From Flavobacterium sp. ACAM 123 (lineage in GTDB: Bacteria > Bacteroidota > Bacteroidia > Flavobacteriales > Flavobacteriaceae), in NCBI RefSeq assembly GCF_000264055.1, contig NZ_AJXL01000004.1, positions 1-64,000 on the forward strand: a stretch of 64,000 nt of DNA, read 5' to 3'. The position numbers and the translations under genes were made by a program. The notes beneath the pieces were generated by a model that had not been told where the DNA came from, made no database searches, and was given only the letters and a program-made list of their open reading frames with translations. Positions 26,601 to 34,716 of this stretch are shown piece after piece (the first letter of the stretch is position 1; the number at the start of each line of letters is the position of its first letter).

Positions 26601-26634
26601 ATACAATCTCTACAAAAAAATGTAGAGATTGTAT
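26601..26634. terminator. 14-bp perfect hairpin between actP and the sensor unit
   Basis: Arms ATACAATCTCTACA (26601-26614) and TGTAGAGATTGTAT (26621-26634) are a perfect match around a 6-nt loop. On the minus strand the loop is all T and the trailing sequence (TATTATTTAAC) is only partly T-rich. It sits 37 nt past the actP stop and 11 nt before the next start. A partial terminator or an mRNA-end stabiliser that lowers expression of the sensor genes is likely. Confidence 0.6.
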
Positions 26635-26671
26635 AGTTTAAAAATAATTTTTATAACTTATTTAATAATTT

Positions 26672-28423
26672 TTAATGTGTTGCTTCGCCAGCGCCAGAAG
26701 GAATTCTAATGTGCTCTACAATATCTTGAACATCTTGTGGAGGCGCTGGTGTAAAACTTTTAACTGTAAATGCTACAGCAAAGTTTACAAGCATTGCAAT
26801 GGTTCCAAAACCTTCAGGAGAAATTCCAAACCACCAGCTATCTTTTAAACTAGCAACAGCTTCTTGTCCACCATCAAAAAGACCAAATTTGAATTTCAAC
26901 ATGTAGAAAAGCATTAATAAAAGTCCGATAACCATCCCTGATATAGCTCCTTCTTTATTCATTTTCTTATCAAAAATACCAAGGATGATTGCAGGAAAAA
27001 GAGATGCGGCGGCTAATCCAAAGGCGAGGGCTACCACGGCGGCGACAAAGCCGGGAGGATTGATACCAAAATAACCTGCAATAACCACTGCAACAGCTGC
27101 AGCTCCACGAGCAGCCCAAAGTTCCCCTTTTTCTGAAATATCTGGGTTGATCATTTTTTTGATAATATCATGAGACACGGAAGCTGAAATAACCAATAGT
27201 AAACCGGCAGCAGTAGATAAGGCAGCGGCTAATGCTCCAGCTGCAACTAATGCAATCACCCAGTTAGGCAAGTTGGCAATTTCAGGATTAGCGAGTACCA
27301 TGATGTCTTTATCAATCGTCAGCTCACTTCCTTTATTTCCTTTTGCATCTTCAGCTGCTAAAAACGCTGCATCTGTAGACTTGTCATTGTAATATTGAAT
27401 TTTACCATCTCCGTTTTTGTCTTCAAATGCCAATAAACCGGTCTTCTCCCATTTGGTGAACCAAGCTGGCATTGAAGTATAGTCTTTTCCGTTAACTGTC
27501 TCAATTAAGTTTGTTTTTGCAAAAACAGAAATTGCCGGTGCCGTCGTATATAATATGGCAATTAAAATCAATGCGTATCCAGCAGATTTTCTGGCATCCT
27601 TCACTCTTTTTACGGTGAAGAAACGAACAATAACGTGAGGTAATCCTGCGGTACCAACCATTAAAGCTAGTGTGATTGCAAAGACATCAACCATTGATTT
27701 TGTACCATCAGTATATACTGCAAAACCAAGATCTGTAGAAAGACCATTCAACTTATCAAGTAAATACGTATCAGTTCCTAAAACAGTTCCTCCCATTCCG
27801 ATTTGAGGTACTGGGTTTCCTGTCATTTGTATAGAAATAAAGATCGCAGGAACCATGAAGGCAAATATTAAAACACAATATTGTGCTACTTGGGTATAAG
27901 TGATCCCTTTCATACCGCCTAGAGTAGCGTAAAACAAAACAATTACCATACCTATGATAACACCCGTATTAATATCAACTTCTAAAAACTTAGAGAATAC
28001 GAGACCTACGCCTCGCATCTGTCCCGCTACGTAGGTAAAAGAAACGACTAGCGCACAAATAACAGCAACGGTTCTGGCACTATTAGAATAGTAACGTTCT
28101 CCAATGAAATCCGGCACTGTAAATTTTCCAAATTTTCGCAGGTAAGGCGCTAGCAAAAGAGCTAGTAATACATATCCACCGGTCCATCCCATTAGGTAAA
28201 CGGCACCGTCATATCCATCAAATGAGATAATTCCGGCCATAGAGATAAAAGAAGCAGCACTCATCCAGTCAGCGGCAGTAGCCATACCATTTGCTAATGG
28301 AGAAATTTCTCCACCAGCAACATAAAATTCTTTAGTAGAGGTCGCACGCGACCAGATTGCAATTCCAATATAGAGGGCAAATGTAACCCCAACAAGTATA
28401 TAGGTCCAAGTTTGTAAATCCAT
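26672..28423 (-). CDS. actP: ActP-type sodium/acetate symporter
   Basis: Inner-membrane Na+-coupled importer of acetate or another short carboxylate. The 583-residue protein has about 13 membrane segments and sodium:solute symporter motifs, including an early TSTKEFYVAGGEISPLANG, GYVLLALLLAPYLRKFGKFT and GTAGLPHVIVRFFTV. It carries an extra hydrophilic insert (about 303-385) with an EF-hand-like loop DKNGDGKIQYYN (335-346), a feature of the DUF4212-associated branch rather than of E. coli ActP. It lies 29 bp after the DUF4212 gene. The acetate assignment leans on acs and the sensor nearby. Confidence 0.88.
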   Translation of the reverse strand: MDLQTWTYILVGVTFALYIGIAIWSRATSTKEFYVAGGEISPLANGMATAADWMSAASFISMAGIISFDGYDGAVYLMGWTGGYVLLALLLAPYLRKFGKFTVPDFIGERYYSNSARTVAVICALVVSFTYVAGQMRGVGLVFSKFLEVDINTGVIIGMVIVLFYATLGGMKGITYTQVAQYCVLIFAFMVPAIFISIQMTGNPVPQIGMGGTVLGTDTYLLDKLNGLSTDLGFAVYTDGTKSMVDVFAITLALMVGTAGLPHVIVRFFTVKRVKDARKSAGYALILIAILYTTAPAISVFAKTNLIETVNGKDYTSMPAWFTKWEKTGLLAFEDKNGDGKIQYYNDKSTDAAFLAAEDAKGNKGSELTIDKDIMVLANPEIANLPNWVIALVAAGALAAALSTAAGLLLVISASVSHDIIKKMINPDISEKGELWAARGAAAVAVVIAGYFGINPPGFVAAVVALAFGLAAASLFPAIILGIFDKKMNKEGAISGMVIGLLLMLFYMLKFKFGLFDGGQEAVASLKDSWWFGISPEGFGTIAMLVNFAVAFTVKSFTPAPPQDVQDIVEHIRIPSGAGEATH

Positions 28424-28452
28424 GATGTTTATTTTTTTTAATCGTTTTTAAA

Positions 28453-28713
28453 TTATTCGTCGTAGCCGTATTTCTTGTCTAGTTTGTTCATTAAATGAAC
28501 ATAAACAAATATCAGGATGACAAATACATAAATTGAACCTTGCTGTGCAAACCAGAAACCAAGTGGGAAGCCACCTAATTTAAAGGAATCTAATGCTTGT
28601 TTGAAAAGGATTCCTGCCCCGTAGGAAACAGCGAACCAAATACTTAATAATATCAGAAGGTATCTTAGGTTTTCCTTCCAATACGCAGTTGCGTTGTCTT
28701 GTTTATCGCTCAT
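28453..28713 (-). CDS. DUF4212 small subunit of the symporter
   Basis: An 86-residue membrane protein with two hydrophobic helices (about 16-34 and 48-72). The motif YWKENLRYLLILLSIWF, then GFPLGFWFAQQGSIYVFV and a final MNKLDKKYGYDE match the DUF4212 family, which is nearly always encoded just upstream of this type of sodium:solute symporter. It lies 28 bp after the porin gene and 29 bp before actP. A role as symporter partner is inferred from this constant pairing. Confidence 0.88.
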   Translation of the reverse strand: MSDKQDNATAYWKENLRYLLILLSIWFAVSYGAGILFKQALDSFKLGGFPLGFWFAQQGSIYVFVILIFVYVHLMNKLDKKYGYDE

Positions 28714-28741
28714 GATAGATAGGATTAAAAAGGTTAGTGAA

Positions 28742-29980
28742 TTATAGGTAAATCATTGCTTGAAGCGTGACTGTATTTACTGCTTTATTTGTTCCGTATT
28801 TTAAAGTTTGGTATTCTAAAGTTAGTTTAGAATTATGACCGCTAAAAAAGGCATTAGCGCCAATACCCAATTGCGAAGCATTATCGTTGATTGCATCTAT
28901 TTGTCTTTCATCATAAGACACATATGGTTGAAAACGAGTTTTTGATTTTCCAGGGAGAACGTAACCGAGGTGCCCATGAACCATTGATCCCGTTTCATAA
29001 GTGGTACCTAATCTGTAGTTTTTTCCGTAATCTGTGTTTTGATACAAGGCATAAGCGGTAAGAGCCGCTCCTTGAGTTCCTACTGGTACATCATAAAAAG
29101 CATCCAGTCCAAAAATAGTAACATTTTCGCCACTTAAATTTCCAGCAGCATCAGCAATTACAGAACCGTTAGGATGTGAAAAGAAACCAGCTCCAATATT
29201 AAACACCTTTTTTGTTCCTAAATAAGTCCCTACTTTATAAGGTAAAAAGTTACTCTCAGACTCTAAAAAGCCATATTCAAAATAACCGGCATAGGTTCTT
29301 CCCGCCTCTTTTGAACCTAATAATCTTTTACCAGTATAAGTTGCTGTACCGTTGTTTGCAGGCACTGTAGTTGCTTGTAGATTAGTAGTTCCTGCACCGT
29401 TTACGGCAACGCGATATTGAAATTTTCCAACAGTTCCTTTAGCGTAGACTCCAATGTGTCTCGCAAATTGATCGGATAATCCTAAAGTTGCCCATGATTG
29501 TCTCTGGTTGTCCAGTGTCATCAGGTTTAAAGTACTTTGGTTATTCAAACGAGAAATTCCATTCCAATAATGTAATCCACCTCCAATTGCATTGTTTTTT
29601 CCAAGGCTGTATTGAGCCCAAGCATCGTGCATGAATACTTGTGAACCAGCTCCTAATCCAGTGGGACTCATTGTATCTGAGTTTAGACTGTTAAGTCCCC
29701 AATGCGTTAGAATTAAAAAGTCCTTATTAATTTGTGCATATACCAGCACACGGGCTCTCCTCACGCTGAAATCCAGATCAGCTTGTTCATTGCCGTTGGC
29801 GTCTAGCGGGCGATCTGAGTTGTATTGCCCCCAGATTTGCGCCCAAGATATTACTCTAAGGTACTTCGAGCCATCCTCGTTTAGGTTAAATTTCATTCCG
29901 GCCCCATAATCAGGGGAGCCTTGTGAAAAGCCTTTTAAAGATAAAAGCAGGACTGCTGTAATCAAATAAAATTTTTTCAT
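28742..29980 (-). CDS. Outer-membrane porin-like beta-barrel protein
   Basis: A 412-residue protein with a signal peptide (1-19, ending GFSQ), alternating hydrophobic/polar strands with many aromatic residues throughout and a C-terminal strand ending TLQAMIYL. It resembles phosphate-selective-porin-type (OprO/P-like) barrels of Bacteroidota. It is the first structural gene of the acetate operon, so it may help short acids cross the outer membrane. That role is inferred from position only. Confidence 0.72.
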   Translation of the reverse strand: MKKFYLITAVLLLSLKGFSQGSPDYGAGMKFNLNEDGSKYLRVISWAQIWGQYNSDRPLDANGNEQADLDFSVRRARVLVYAQINKDFLILTHWGLNSLNSDTMSPTGLGAGSQVFMHDAWAQYSLGKNNAIGGGLHYWNGISRLNNQSTLNLMTLDNQRQSWATLGLSDQFARHIGVYAKGTVGKFQYRVAVNGAGTTNLQATTVPANNGTATYTGKRLLGSKEAGRTYAGYFEYGFLESESNFLPYKVGTYLGTKKVFNIGAGFFSHPNGSVIADAAGNLSGENVTIFGLDAFYDVPVGTQGAALTAYALYQNTDYGKNYRLGTTYETGSMVHGHLGYVLPGKSKTRFQPYVSYDERQIDAINDNASQLGIGANAFFSGHNSKLTLEYQTLKYGTNKAVNTVTLQAMIYL

Positions 29981-30088
29981 AATTAATTAGTAGTTTGGTT
30001 AAGTGAAATGGTTAGTTTCTAGAGTGCCAAAGTCTAATTTTTTGTTAAGAAAAAAAAGTAAGATATATTTATGTGTAAAGTACTATAG

Positions 30089-30508
30089 TTAATCTTTGAA
30101 ACGCTCCCACTTTATAAGCATAAACTTGTCTCCTAGCTCAGTTATTATCATGCCGGCGCCAGACAGTAAATCCTTGTTTTTAATATAAGCTACGAGTTCT
30201 AAGTGGTTCAATATTCTATAGGTGGGGTGGTAGTTACCTTGAGATGGTTTACGTATATTAAAAGACTTTACCCAGTTGCTAACAGTCACATGTGATACCC
30301 CAAGAATACGCTCAATCTCTCTATAGCTCAATCCTTCAAGATAGAGTTGTAACGCCTTGGTAACGTAGTATTGATCTATCTTTTTTCCGATTTTATTAAC
30401 AGTAAAAAAATAATTGCATTTTTTACATAAATACCTTTGTTTACTATTGATTACACCACTTTTTATGATTTGATTTTCTTGGCATTTAGGGCAGGCTAAA
30501 ATCTCCAT
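30089..30508 (-). CDS. InsA-like zinc-ribbon/HTH DNA-binding protein (transposase-derived regulator)
   Basis: A 139-residue protein with a four-Cys zinc ribbon (Cys6, Cys9, Cys28, Cys31) followed by a helix-turn-helix (about 53-83, GLSYREIERILGVSHVTVSNWV). Both match the N-terminal part of IS1-type InsA transposase proteins. The C-terminal about 50 residues (YRILNHLELVAYIKNKDLL...) are not transposase-like, no DDE catalytic domain follows and no inverted repeats flank it. It lies 108 bp upstream of the porin gene in the same direction, so it could regulate the acetate operon. The family match is seen in the sequence; the regulatory role is inference. Confidence 0.7.
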   Translation of the reverse strand: MEILACPKCQENQIIKSGVINSKQRYLCKKCNYFFTVNKIGKKIDQYYVTKALQLYLEGLSYREIERILGVSHVTVSNWVKSFNIRKPSQGNYHPTYRILNHLELVAYIKNKDLLSGAGMIITELGDKFMLIKWERFKD

Positions 30509-30795
30509 GTATATAAATTTTGCATAAATATAATAAATTAGTAATTATTTTAAGAGAATAATGTAAATAAAAAGCAGTTAATTTACTGAAGCCGTATTTA
30601 TAGTAGTGTTTTGTTAAAATTTCAGCAATTATAAGCGCTATTTCTTTTGGGTTTTCCAGAGTATAATTAGTCTATGATCAAAATCTGTTCTATTTTGTGT
30701 AATTTCAGTTAATGATAAACAGTTTATGAAAAATTCAATAGCAGAGCGAATAGCTGATTTTTTAAAAAAAAATCCTCCTTTTTTAAGTTCTTAGC

Positions 30796-32646
30796 TTGCC
30801 GGATTTGATTGCCATTTCTAAAGAATCTCAGGTAGTTTACTTGGAGAAAAATCAAGTGCTTTTTAATGTTAATGATCAGCCGCATTCTTTTTTTTATGTT
30901 GTTAAGGATGGAGCGGTGGGGCTGTCGATTTCTTATGATGAAAAACAAATTCTCATCGACAAATGTGATGAAGGTGATATTCTGGGACTGCGCCCTTTTT
31001 TTGCCAAGGATAATTATCTAATGGACGCCATGGCTCATGAAGAAAGTTTGGTTTATGCTATTCCTATCGCCGTTTTTAAACCCTATGTTTTTCGGAATCC
31101 AGAGGTTTCAGCATTTTTATTGGAAAGCTTTGCTTCTAATACGCGAAATCCTTATGACAAAGAAAATAGGGGGAAATTGATTTCAGAAAATGTGATTTAT
31201 AAGGAACAGGATACTACAATGCAGTATTTCAAACCCATTTCATTTACTGAAAACCCGATCACGGCTAGCGGAAAAGTAACCGTAAAAAGCATAGCTGAGA
31301 TTATGGTGAAGTATAAAATAGGCAGCGTTGTTATTGAAGAGAAGCAATTGCCAATTGGTATTATTACCGACAAAGATTTGCGTTCTAAAATTGCTACGGG
31401 AATATTTGCTATCAACGATACCGCGGACCAAATTATGTCAACACCGTTAATTACTGTCCCTGCAAACCGATCCGTTGCTGAAATCCAGTTGCTGATGATG
31501 CAGCATAATATTGGTCATTTGTGTGTGACTTCAGACGGTACTCCGCAATCAGTAATTATAGGGATTATTTCTGAACATGATGTTTTTACCGCTCAGGCTA
31601 ACAATCCGGGAGTACTTGTAAAACAAACGAAAAGGGCACGAACTGCAGTTGAACTGAAAGCGATCAGAGAAAATCTAACTAAATTGATTGTGAATGCATT
31701 GTATGAAAATATACCTATCGCGCATATATGCCAGATTGCGGGGGAGATCAATACGTCCATTACAAGAAGAGCGATTGAGTTGTCTATTTTAAAAATGAAA
31801 AAGCAACCTCCTGTTCGATTTGCGTGGTTAAATATAGGGAGTCAGGGAAGAAAAGAACAGTTGCTATTGACGGATCAAGATAATGCTTTGGTTTTTGAAG
31901 ATGTAGCTGCTGAAAGATATGTTGAGGTTAAAAAATATTTTATTCGATTAGCGGAAAATGTGATACACATATTAAGCACAGTCGGGTATGAATTATGTCC
32001 TGCTGAAATGATGGCCAGTAATCCCTTATGGTGCAAATCAGTAACAGAATGGAAGGAGCAGTATGTGACTTGGATTCACAGCCCGGGAGAGAAAGGGATT
32101 CTAATGTGCTCCATTTTTTTTGATTATGACTTTGTTTATGGAGATAAAACGTTGGTTGACGCAATTACGGAGGCTATTTTTAAAAATATAGATAATAATC
32201 AAATCTTCTTTGCTTACTTAGGAGGAGATGCTATGAAAAGTCCACCTCCATTAGGTTTTTTTAGGCAGTTTTTATTAGAGAAAGATGGCGAATATAAAGA
32301 TAGTTTTGATGTTAAAGGTCGTGGGTTAATGCCTTTAATTGATGCGGCCAGATTGCTGTGTTTGAATCAAAAAATCATTGGGCTAAACAATACGTTTTTA
32401 AGATTTAAAGAATTAGCAGCTTTAGAGCCGCAAAACGCTGCGATTTATGAGGCTTGTTCGGAGGCATTCTCTGTATTGCAAAAATTTCGAACCGAAGAAG
32501 GTTTCGCTAGTAACTCCACGGGACGATATCTAGACTTAAATAAATTGTCAAAATTGGATAAGGTAAAGCTTAAAAATGCTTTTCAGCCGATACACGAGGT
32601 GCAGGAAATTCTCAAAACTCGATTTCAACTCACTTATTTTACTTAA
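30796..32646 (+). CDS. cNMP-binding/CBS-pair/DUF294 nucleotidyltransferase-like protein (start probably frameshifted)
   Basis: Signal-transduction protein of 616 residues from a TTG at 30796. Domains are a cyclic-nucleotide-binding-like domain (about 10-110, LEKNQVLFNVNDQPHSFFYV), two CBS motifs (about 150-275), a DUF294 nucleotidyltransferase domain with GSQGRKEQLLLTDQDNALVF, and a DUF294 C-terminal domain (about 470-610). Proteins of this type are often encoded with acs/actP and a DnaQ-like exonuclease. The TTG start cuts into the first domain. An ATG at 30726 encodes MKNSIAERIADFLKKNPPF, a natural N-terminus for the family, but it is one frame off and meets TAG at 30792. Removing one A at 30785/30786 joins the two frames. 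Confidence 0.88.
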   Translation: MPDLIAISKESQVVYLEKNQVLFNVNDQPHSFFYVVKDGAVGLSISYDEKQILIDKCDEGDILGLRPFFAKDNYLMDAMAHEESLVYAIPIAVFKPYVFRNPEVSAFLLESFASNTRNPYDKENRGKLISENVIYKEQDTTMQYFKPISFTENPITASGKVTVKSIAEIMVKYKIGSVVIEEKQLPIGIITDKDLRSKIATGIFAINDTADQIMSTPLITVPANRSVAEIQLLMMQHNIGHLCVTSDGTPQSVIIGIISEHDVFTAQANNPGVLVKQTKRARTAVELKAIRENLTKLIVNALYENIPIAHICQIAGEINTSITRRAIELSILKMKKQPPVRFAWLNIGSQGRKEQLLLTDQDNALVFEDVAAERYVEVKKYFIRLAENVIHILSTVGYELCPAEMMASNPLWCKSVTEWKEQYVTWIHSPGEKGILMCSIFFDYDFVYGDKTLVDAITEAIFKNIDNNQIFFAYLGGDAMKSPPPLGFFRQFLLEKDGEYKDSFDVKGRGLMPLIDAARLLCLNQKIIGLNNTFLRFKELAALEPQNAAIYEACSEAFSVLQKFRTEEGFASNSTGRYLDLNKLSKLDKVKLKNAFQPIHEVQEILKTRFQLTYFT

Positions 32647-33261
32647 ATGGGAATTTTTAATTGGTTTAAAAAAGATAAAAAAATCTATCCTGAATTTTGG
32701 CAAAGCTATTTGTCTTGTTTTGATGCTAAATTAAAAGAGACTAGAGAGGAACGGGTTGTGGCTTTTGACACGGAAACTACAGGATTGGATTTTCGAATGG
32801 ATGTAATTCTGTCCATTGGTGCTGTCGGTATTGATGAAAACACAATTCGTGTGAAGGATTATTTAGAGTTGTTTTTACTACAAGATGTTTTTAAAAGAGA
32901 AACAGTTGCGATTCATGGGATTTTAAAGGAAGGTAAAGAAGAAAAAATAACGGAGGTAGAAGCAATAATACAATTTTTGGGCTTCATAAAGGATGCCGTA
33001 CTTGTGGGTCATCATGTGAGTTTTGATGTTAAAATGATAAATGAAGCATTAAAAAAGATGGGTTTGGGGAAACTCAAAAACAGAAGTATAGATACTGATA
33101 TGATGTATCAAAAATTTAAAGGGTTGCAGCAAGATCAACACTCTGGGTTGGATGAATTATGCGGGATTTTTAAAATTCAAAAAAGTGATCGACATACGGC
33201 AATTGGTGACGCGTACATAACAGCGTTAATTTATTTGCGACTTAAAAATAAATGGAAGTAG
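32647..33261 (+). CDS. DnaQ-like 3'-5' exonuclease
   Basis: DEDDh-family exonuclease related to the DNA polymerase III epsilon subunit. The 204-residue protein has ExoI VAFDTETTGLD (Asp and Glu metal ligands), ExoII LVGHHVSFDVKMIN (Asp) and ExoIII HTAIGDAYIT (His and Asp). Its ATG follows the previous stop codon with no gap, so translation is probably coupled. In proteobacteria too, a gene like this accompanies the DUF294/CBS gene beside acetate transport genes. Its substrate there is not established to my knowledge, and housekeeping proofreading is unlikely from this context. Confidence 0.88.
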   Translation: MGIFNWFKKDKKIYPEFWQSYLSCFDAKLKETREERVVAFDTETTGLDFRMDVILSIGAVGIDENTIRVKDYLELFLLQDVFKRETVAIHGILKEGKEEKITEVEAIIQFLGFIKDAVLVGHHVSFDVKMINEALKKMGLGKLKNRSIDTDMMYQKFKGLQQDQHSGLDELCGIFKIQKSDRHTAIGDAYITALIYLRLKNKWK

Positions 33262-33445
33262 TAGTGTTGTGTCGAAATGTATTTATATTTTAAGCACATC
33301 GGTTATTAATTATAGTATTGAAAATCAAACTATTATACTGTTGTTTAAGAAATTTATTTTAAATTTGAATAACCATATTTCGCTTTTTAGTTAATGATTG
33401 AAAGTGTTCGTATTCTGAGTTGGTTTATTTGATAACGATTTTAAA

Positions 33446-33994
33446 ATGAGAGCTATGAAAAAATTAAATGTTATTTGGATAGTGATGATTGCTTGTGCAA
33501 TAAACATATCGCCTATGGTGGGGCAATCACGTGCTAAGAAGAACAAAATTATTGCTGACAGCAAGACAGCAAAAATTGAATTCATTAAAGCGGATCCTCT
33601 CATGGGAGGACTTTTTGAGGAAGCATATGGCTATGTCTTATTTCCTAATGTGGGTAAGGCAGGATTTATTATAGGGGGAGCGGCTGGAAACGGAGCTGTC
33701 TATGAACGCAATAATTTAGTAGGTATGGCAAAGCTGTCGCAACTGAGCATCGGGTTCCAAGCAGGCGGACAAGCGTATCGGGAAGTGATCTTTTTTGAGT
33801 CGGAAACTGAGCTGGAGCGGTTTAAAAATAATCAATTTGAGTTTGCCGCTCAAATTTCAGCAGTAGCGGTTACTGCTGGAGCCTCTGCTAATATAAAGTA
33901 TGCTGAAGGTGTGATGGTGTATACGATGCAGAAAGGTGGGCTCATGTATGAAGCATCGGTGGGTGGACAGCGTTTTGAGTTTAATAAATTGTAA
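33446..33994 (+). CDS. SYLF-domain (Ysc84-like, DUF500) exported protein
   Basis: A 182-residue protein with a signal peptide (about 1-28, ending MVGQ) and the SYLF lipid-binding fold: YGYVLFPNVGKAGFIIGGAAGNG, then GMAKLSQLSIGFQAGGQAYREVIFF and SANIKYAEGVMVYTMQKGGLMYEASVGGQ. The second ATG at 33455 (MKKLNV) may be the real start. It seems monocistronic and is followed by a terminator at 34095. Bacterial members are exported, possibly membrane-binding; no specific role is known to me. Confidence 0.85.
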   Translation: MRAMKKLNVIWIVMIACAINISPMVGQSRAKKNKIIADSKTAKIEFIKADPLMGGLFEEAYGYVLFPNVGKAGFIIGGAAGNGAVYERNNLVGMAKLSQLSIGFQAGGQAYREVIFFESETELERFKNNQFEFAAQISAVAVTAGASANIKYAEGVMVYTMQKGGLMYEASVGGQRFEFNKL

Positions 33995-34540
33995 GGTACT
34001 GTTGCTTTTGATAGCTAAGCTTTTGTACTCTATTTGGTTGTGTTTCAGACAGGTTAGATTCCCTACGCAATATAGGGTTAGCAAACTGAGAAGTAAAAAA
34101 AGAGCATTAGCTCTTTTTTTTGCTCTAAAACAAAAACCGGAAGCCAGAAGCGTCTAAACTATTTGGTTTTTAAAGCGTTGTGTGCAGTCGTCGACACCGA
34201 TGTTTCGTGACGGGAGAACCTGAGATAGATGGATTATGTGTTTTTTTCGAAATAAAAATTATTTAGTATTAAAGGGTCAGGAATTATTTTCTTAGTAAAC
34301 GTTTTGCTTTTCATTTGTTTAATGAACGGTTTTAGGAAGGAGGCATTTTTTTCTCGTCGCATTCAAATTTTAAAACTAAGATATCATCAACAGCGATTTA
34401 TGAATATGAATTTGTGTAGCTGCGTTTTCGTTGAATTTTTACTCGGACGTTTAAATCATGTGCCTCACTAACGTAAAATAGGTCAGATGTATTACCGTGA
34501 ATGCTATGTAGATGATGAAAGAATAGATTTTTAAAACAAA
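33995..34540. other. Gene-poor stretch between the SYLF gene and tRNA-Phe
   Basis: Apart from a terminator at 34095-34120, this 546-base stretch holds no recognisable gene. The longest start-to-stop frame I followed is about 49 codons from 34322 and has no recognisable motif or family feature. No repeat or RNA fold stands out by eye. Confidence 0.6.
34095..34120 (+). terminator. Terminator after the SYLF gene
   Basis: An 11-bp perfect stem AAAAAAAGAGC / GCTCTTTTTTT has a 4-nt ATTA loop and an intrinsic T-run. It starts 101 nt after the SYLF stop. The A-run on the 5' arm would also let it work on the other strand. Confidence 0.75.
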
Positions 34541-34566
34541 AAACCCGAATATTTCTATTCGGGTTT
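34541..34566 (-). terminator. Terminator of tRNA-Phe
   Basis: An 11-bp perfect stem AAACCCGAATA / TATTCGGGTTT (arms 34541-34551 and 34556-34566) has a 4-nt loop. On the minus strand it is followed by a T-rich run. It begins 6 nt past the tRNA 3' end. Confidence 0.8.
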
Positions 34567-34571
34567 TAAAG

Positions 34572-34644
34572 TGGTGCCTCCAGGGATCGAACCAGGGACA
34601 CATGGATTTTCAGTCCATTGCTCTACCATCTGAGCTAAGGCACC
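34572..34644 (-). tRNA. tRNA-Phe (anticodon GAA)
   Basis: On the minus strand a 73-nt cloverleaf starts GGTGCCT and ends AGGCACC plus discriminator A. The D-arm is TAGCTCAGATGGTAGAGCA, the anticodon stem-loop is ATGGA-CTGAAAA-TCCAT with anticodon GAA (34609-34611 on the plus strand), and the T-arm holds the GGTTCGATCC loop. CCA is not encoded. A consensus promoter lies just upstream and a terminator just downstream, so the gene stands alone. Confidence 0.97.
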
Positions 34645-34660
34645 GTGCTCATTGCGGGTG

Positions 34661-34690
34661 CAAATATAGGATGATTTTTAGTATATCCAA
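34661..34690 (-). promoter_or_regulatory. Consensus Bacteroidota promoter of tRNA-Phe
   Basis: The minus strand reads TTG (34688-34690), exactly 19 bp, TATATTTG (34661-34668), a perfect match to the Bacteroidota housekeeping promoter (TTG / TAnnTTTG). The mature tRNA begins 17 nt downstream. It is the strongest promoter seen in the window and supports the taxonomic assignment. Confidence 0.8.
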
Positions 34691-34716
34691 AACATTTTTT
34701 TAAAAAAATCAATTCG

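Noticed and set aside
29990-30050. Promoter of the porin gene (TTAGACTTTG on the minus strand)
   Set aside because: Three bases instead of two separate TA from TTTG and there is no TTG at the right distance, so it was not called.
30089-30508. An intact IS1-type insertion sequence
   Set aside because: Only the zinc-ribbon/HTH part is present. There is no InsB/DDE domain, no terminal inverted repeats and no target duplication.
34322-34471. A 49-codon frame starting MNGFRKEAFFSRR in the gap before tRNA-Phe
   Set aside because: No recognisable motif, no neighbour context and basic/cysteine-rich composition like a random frame.
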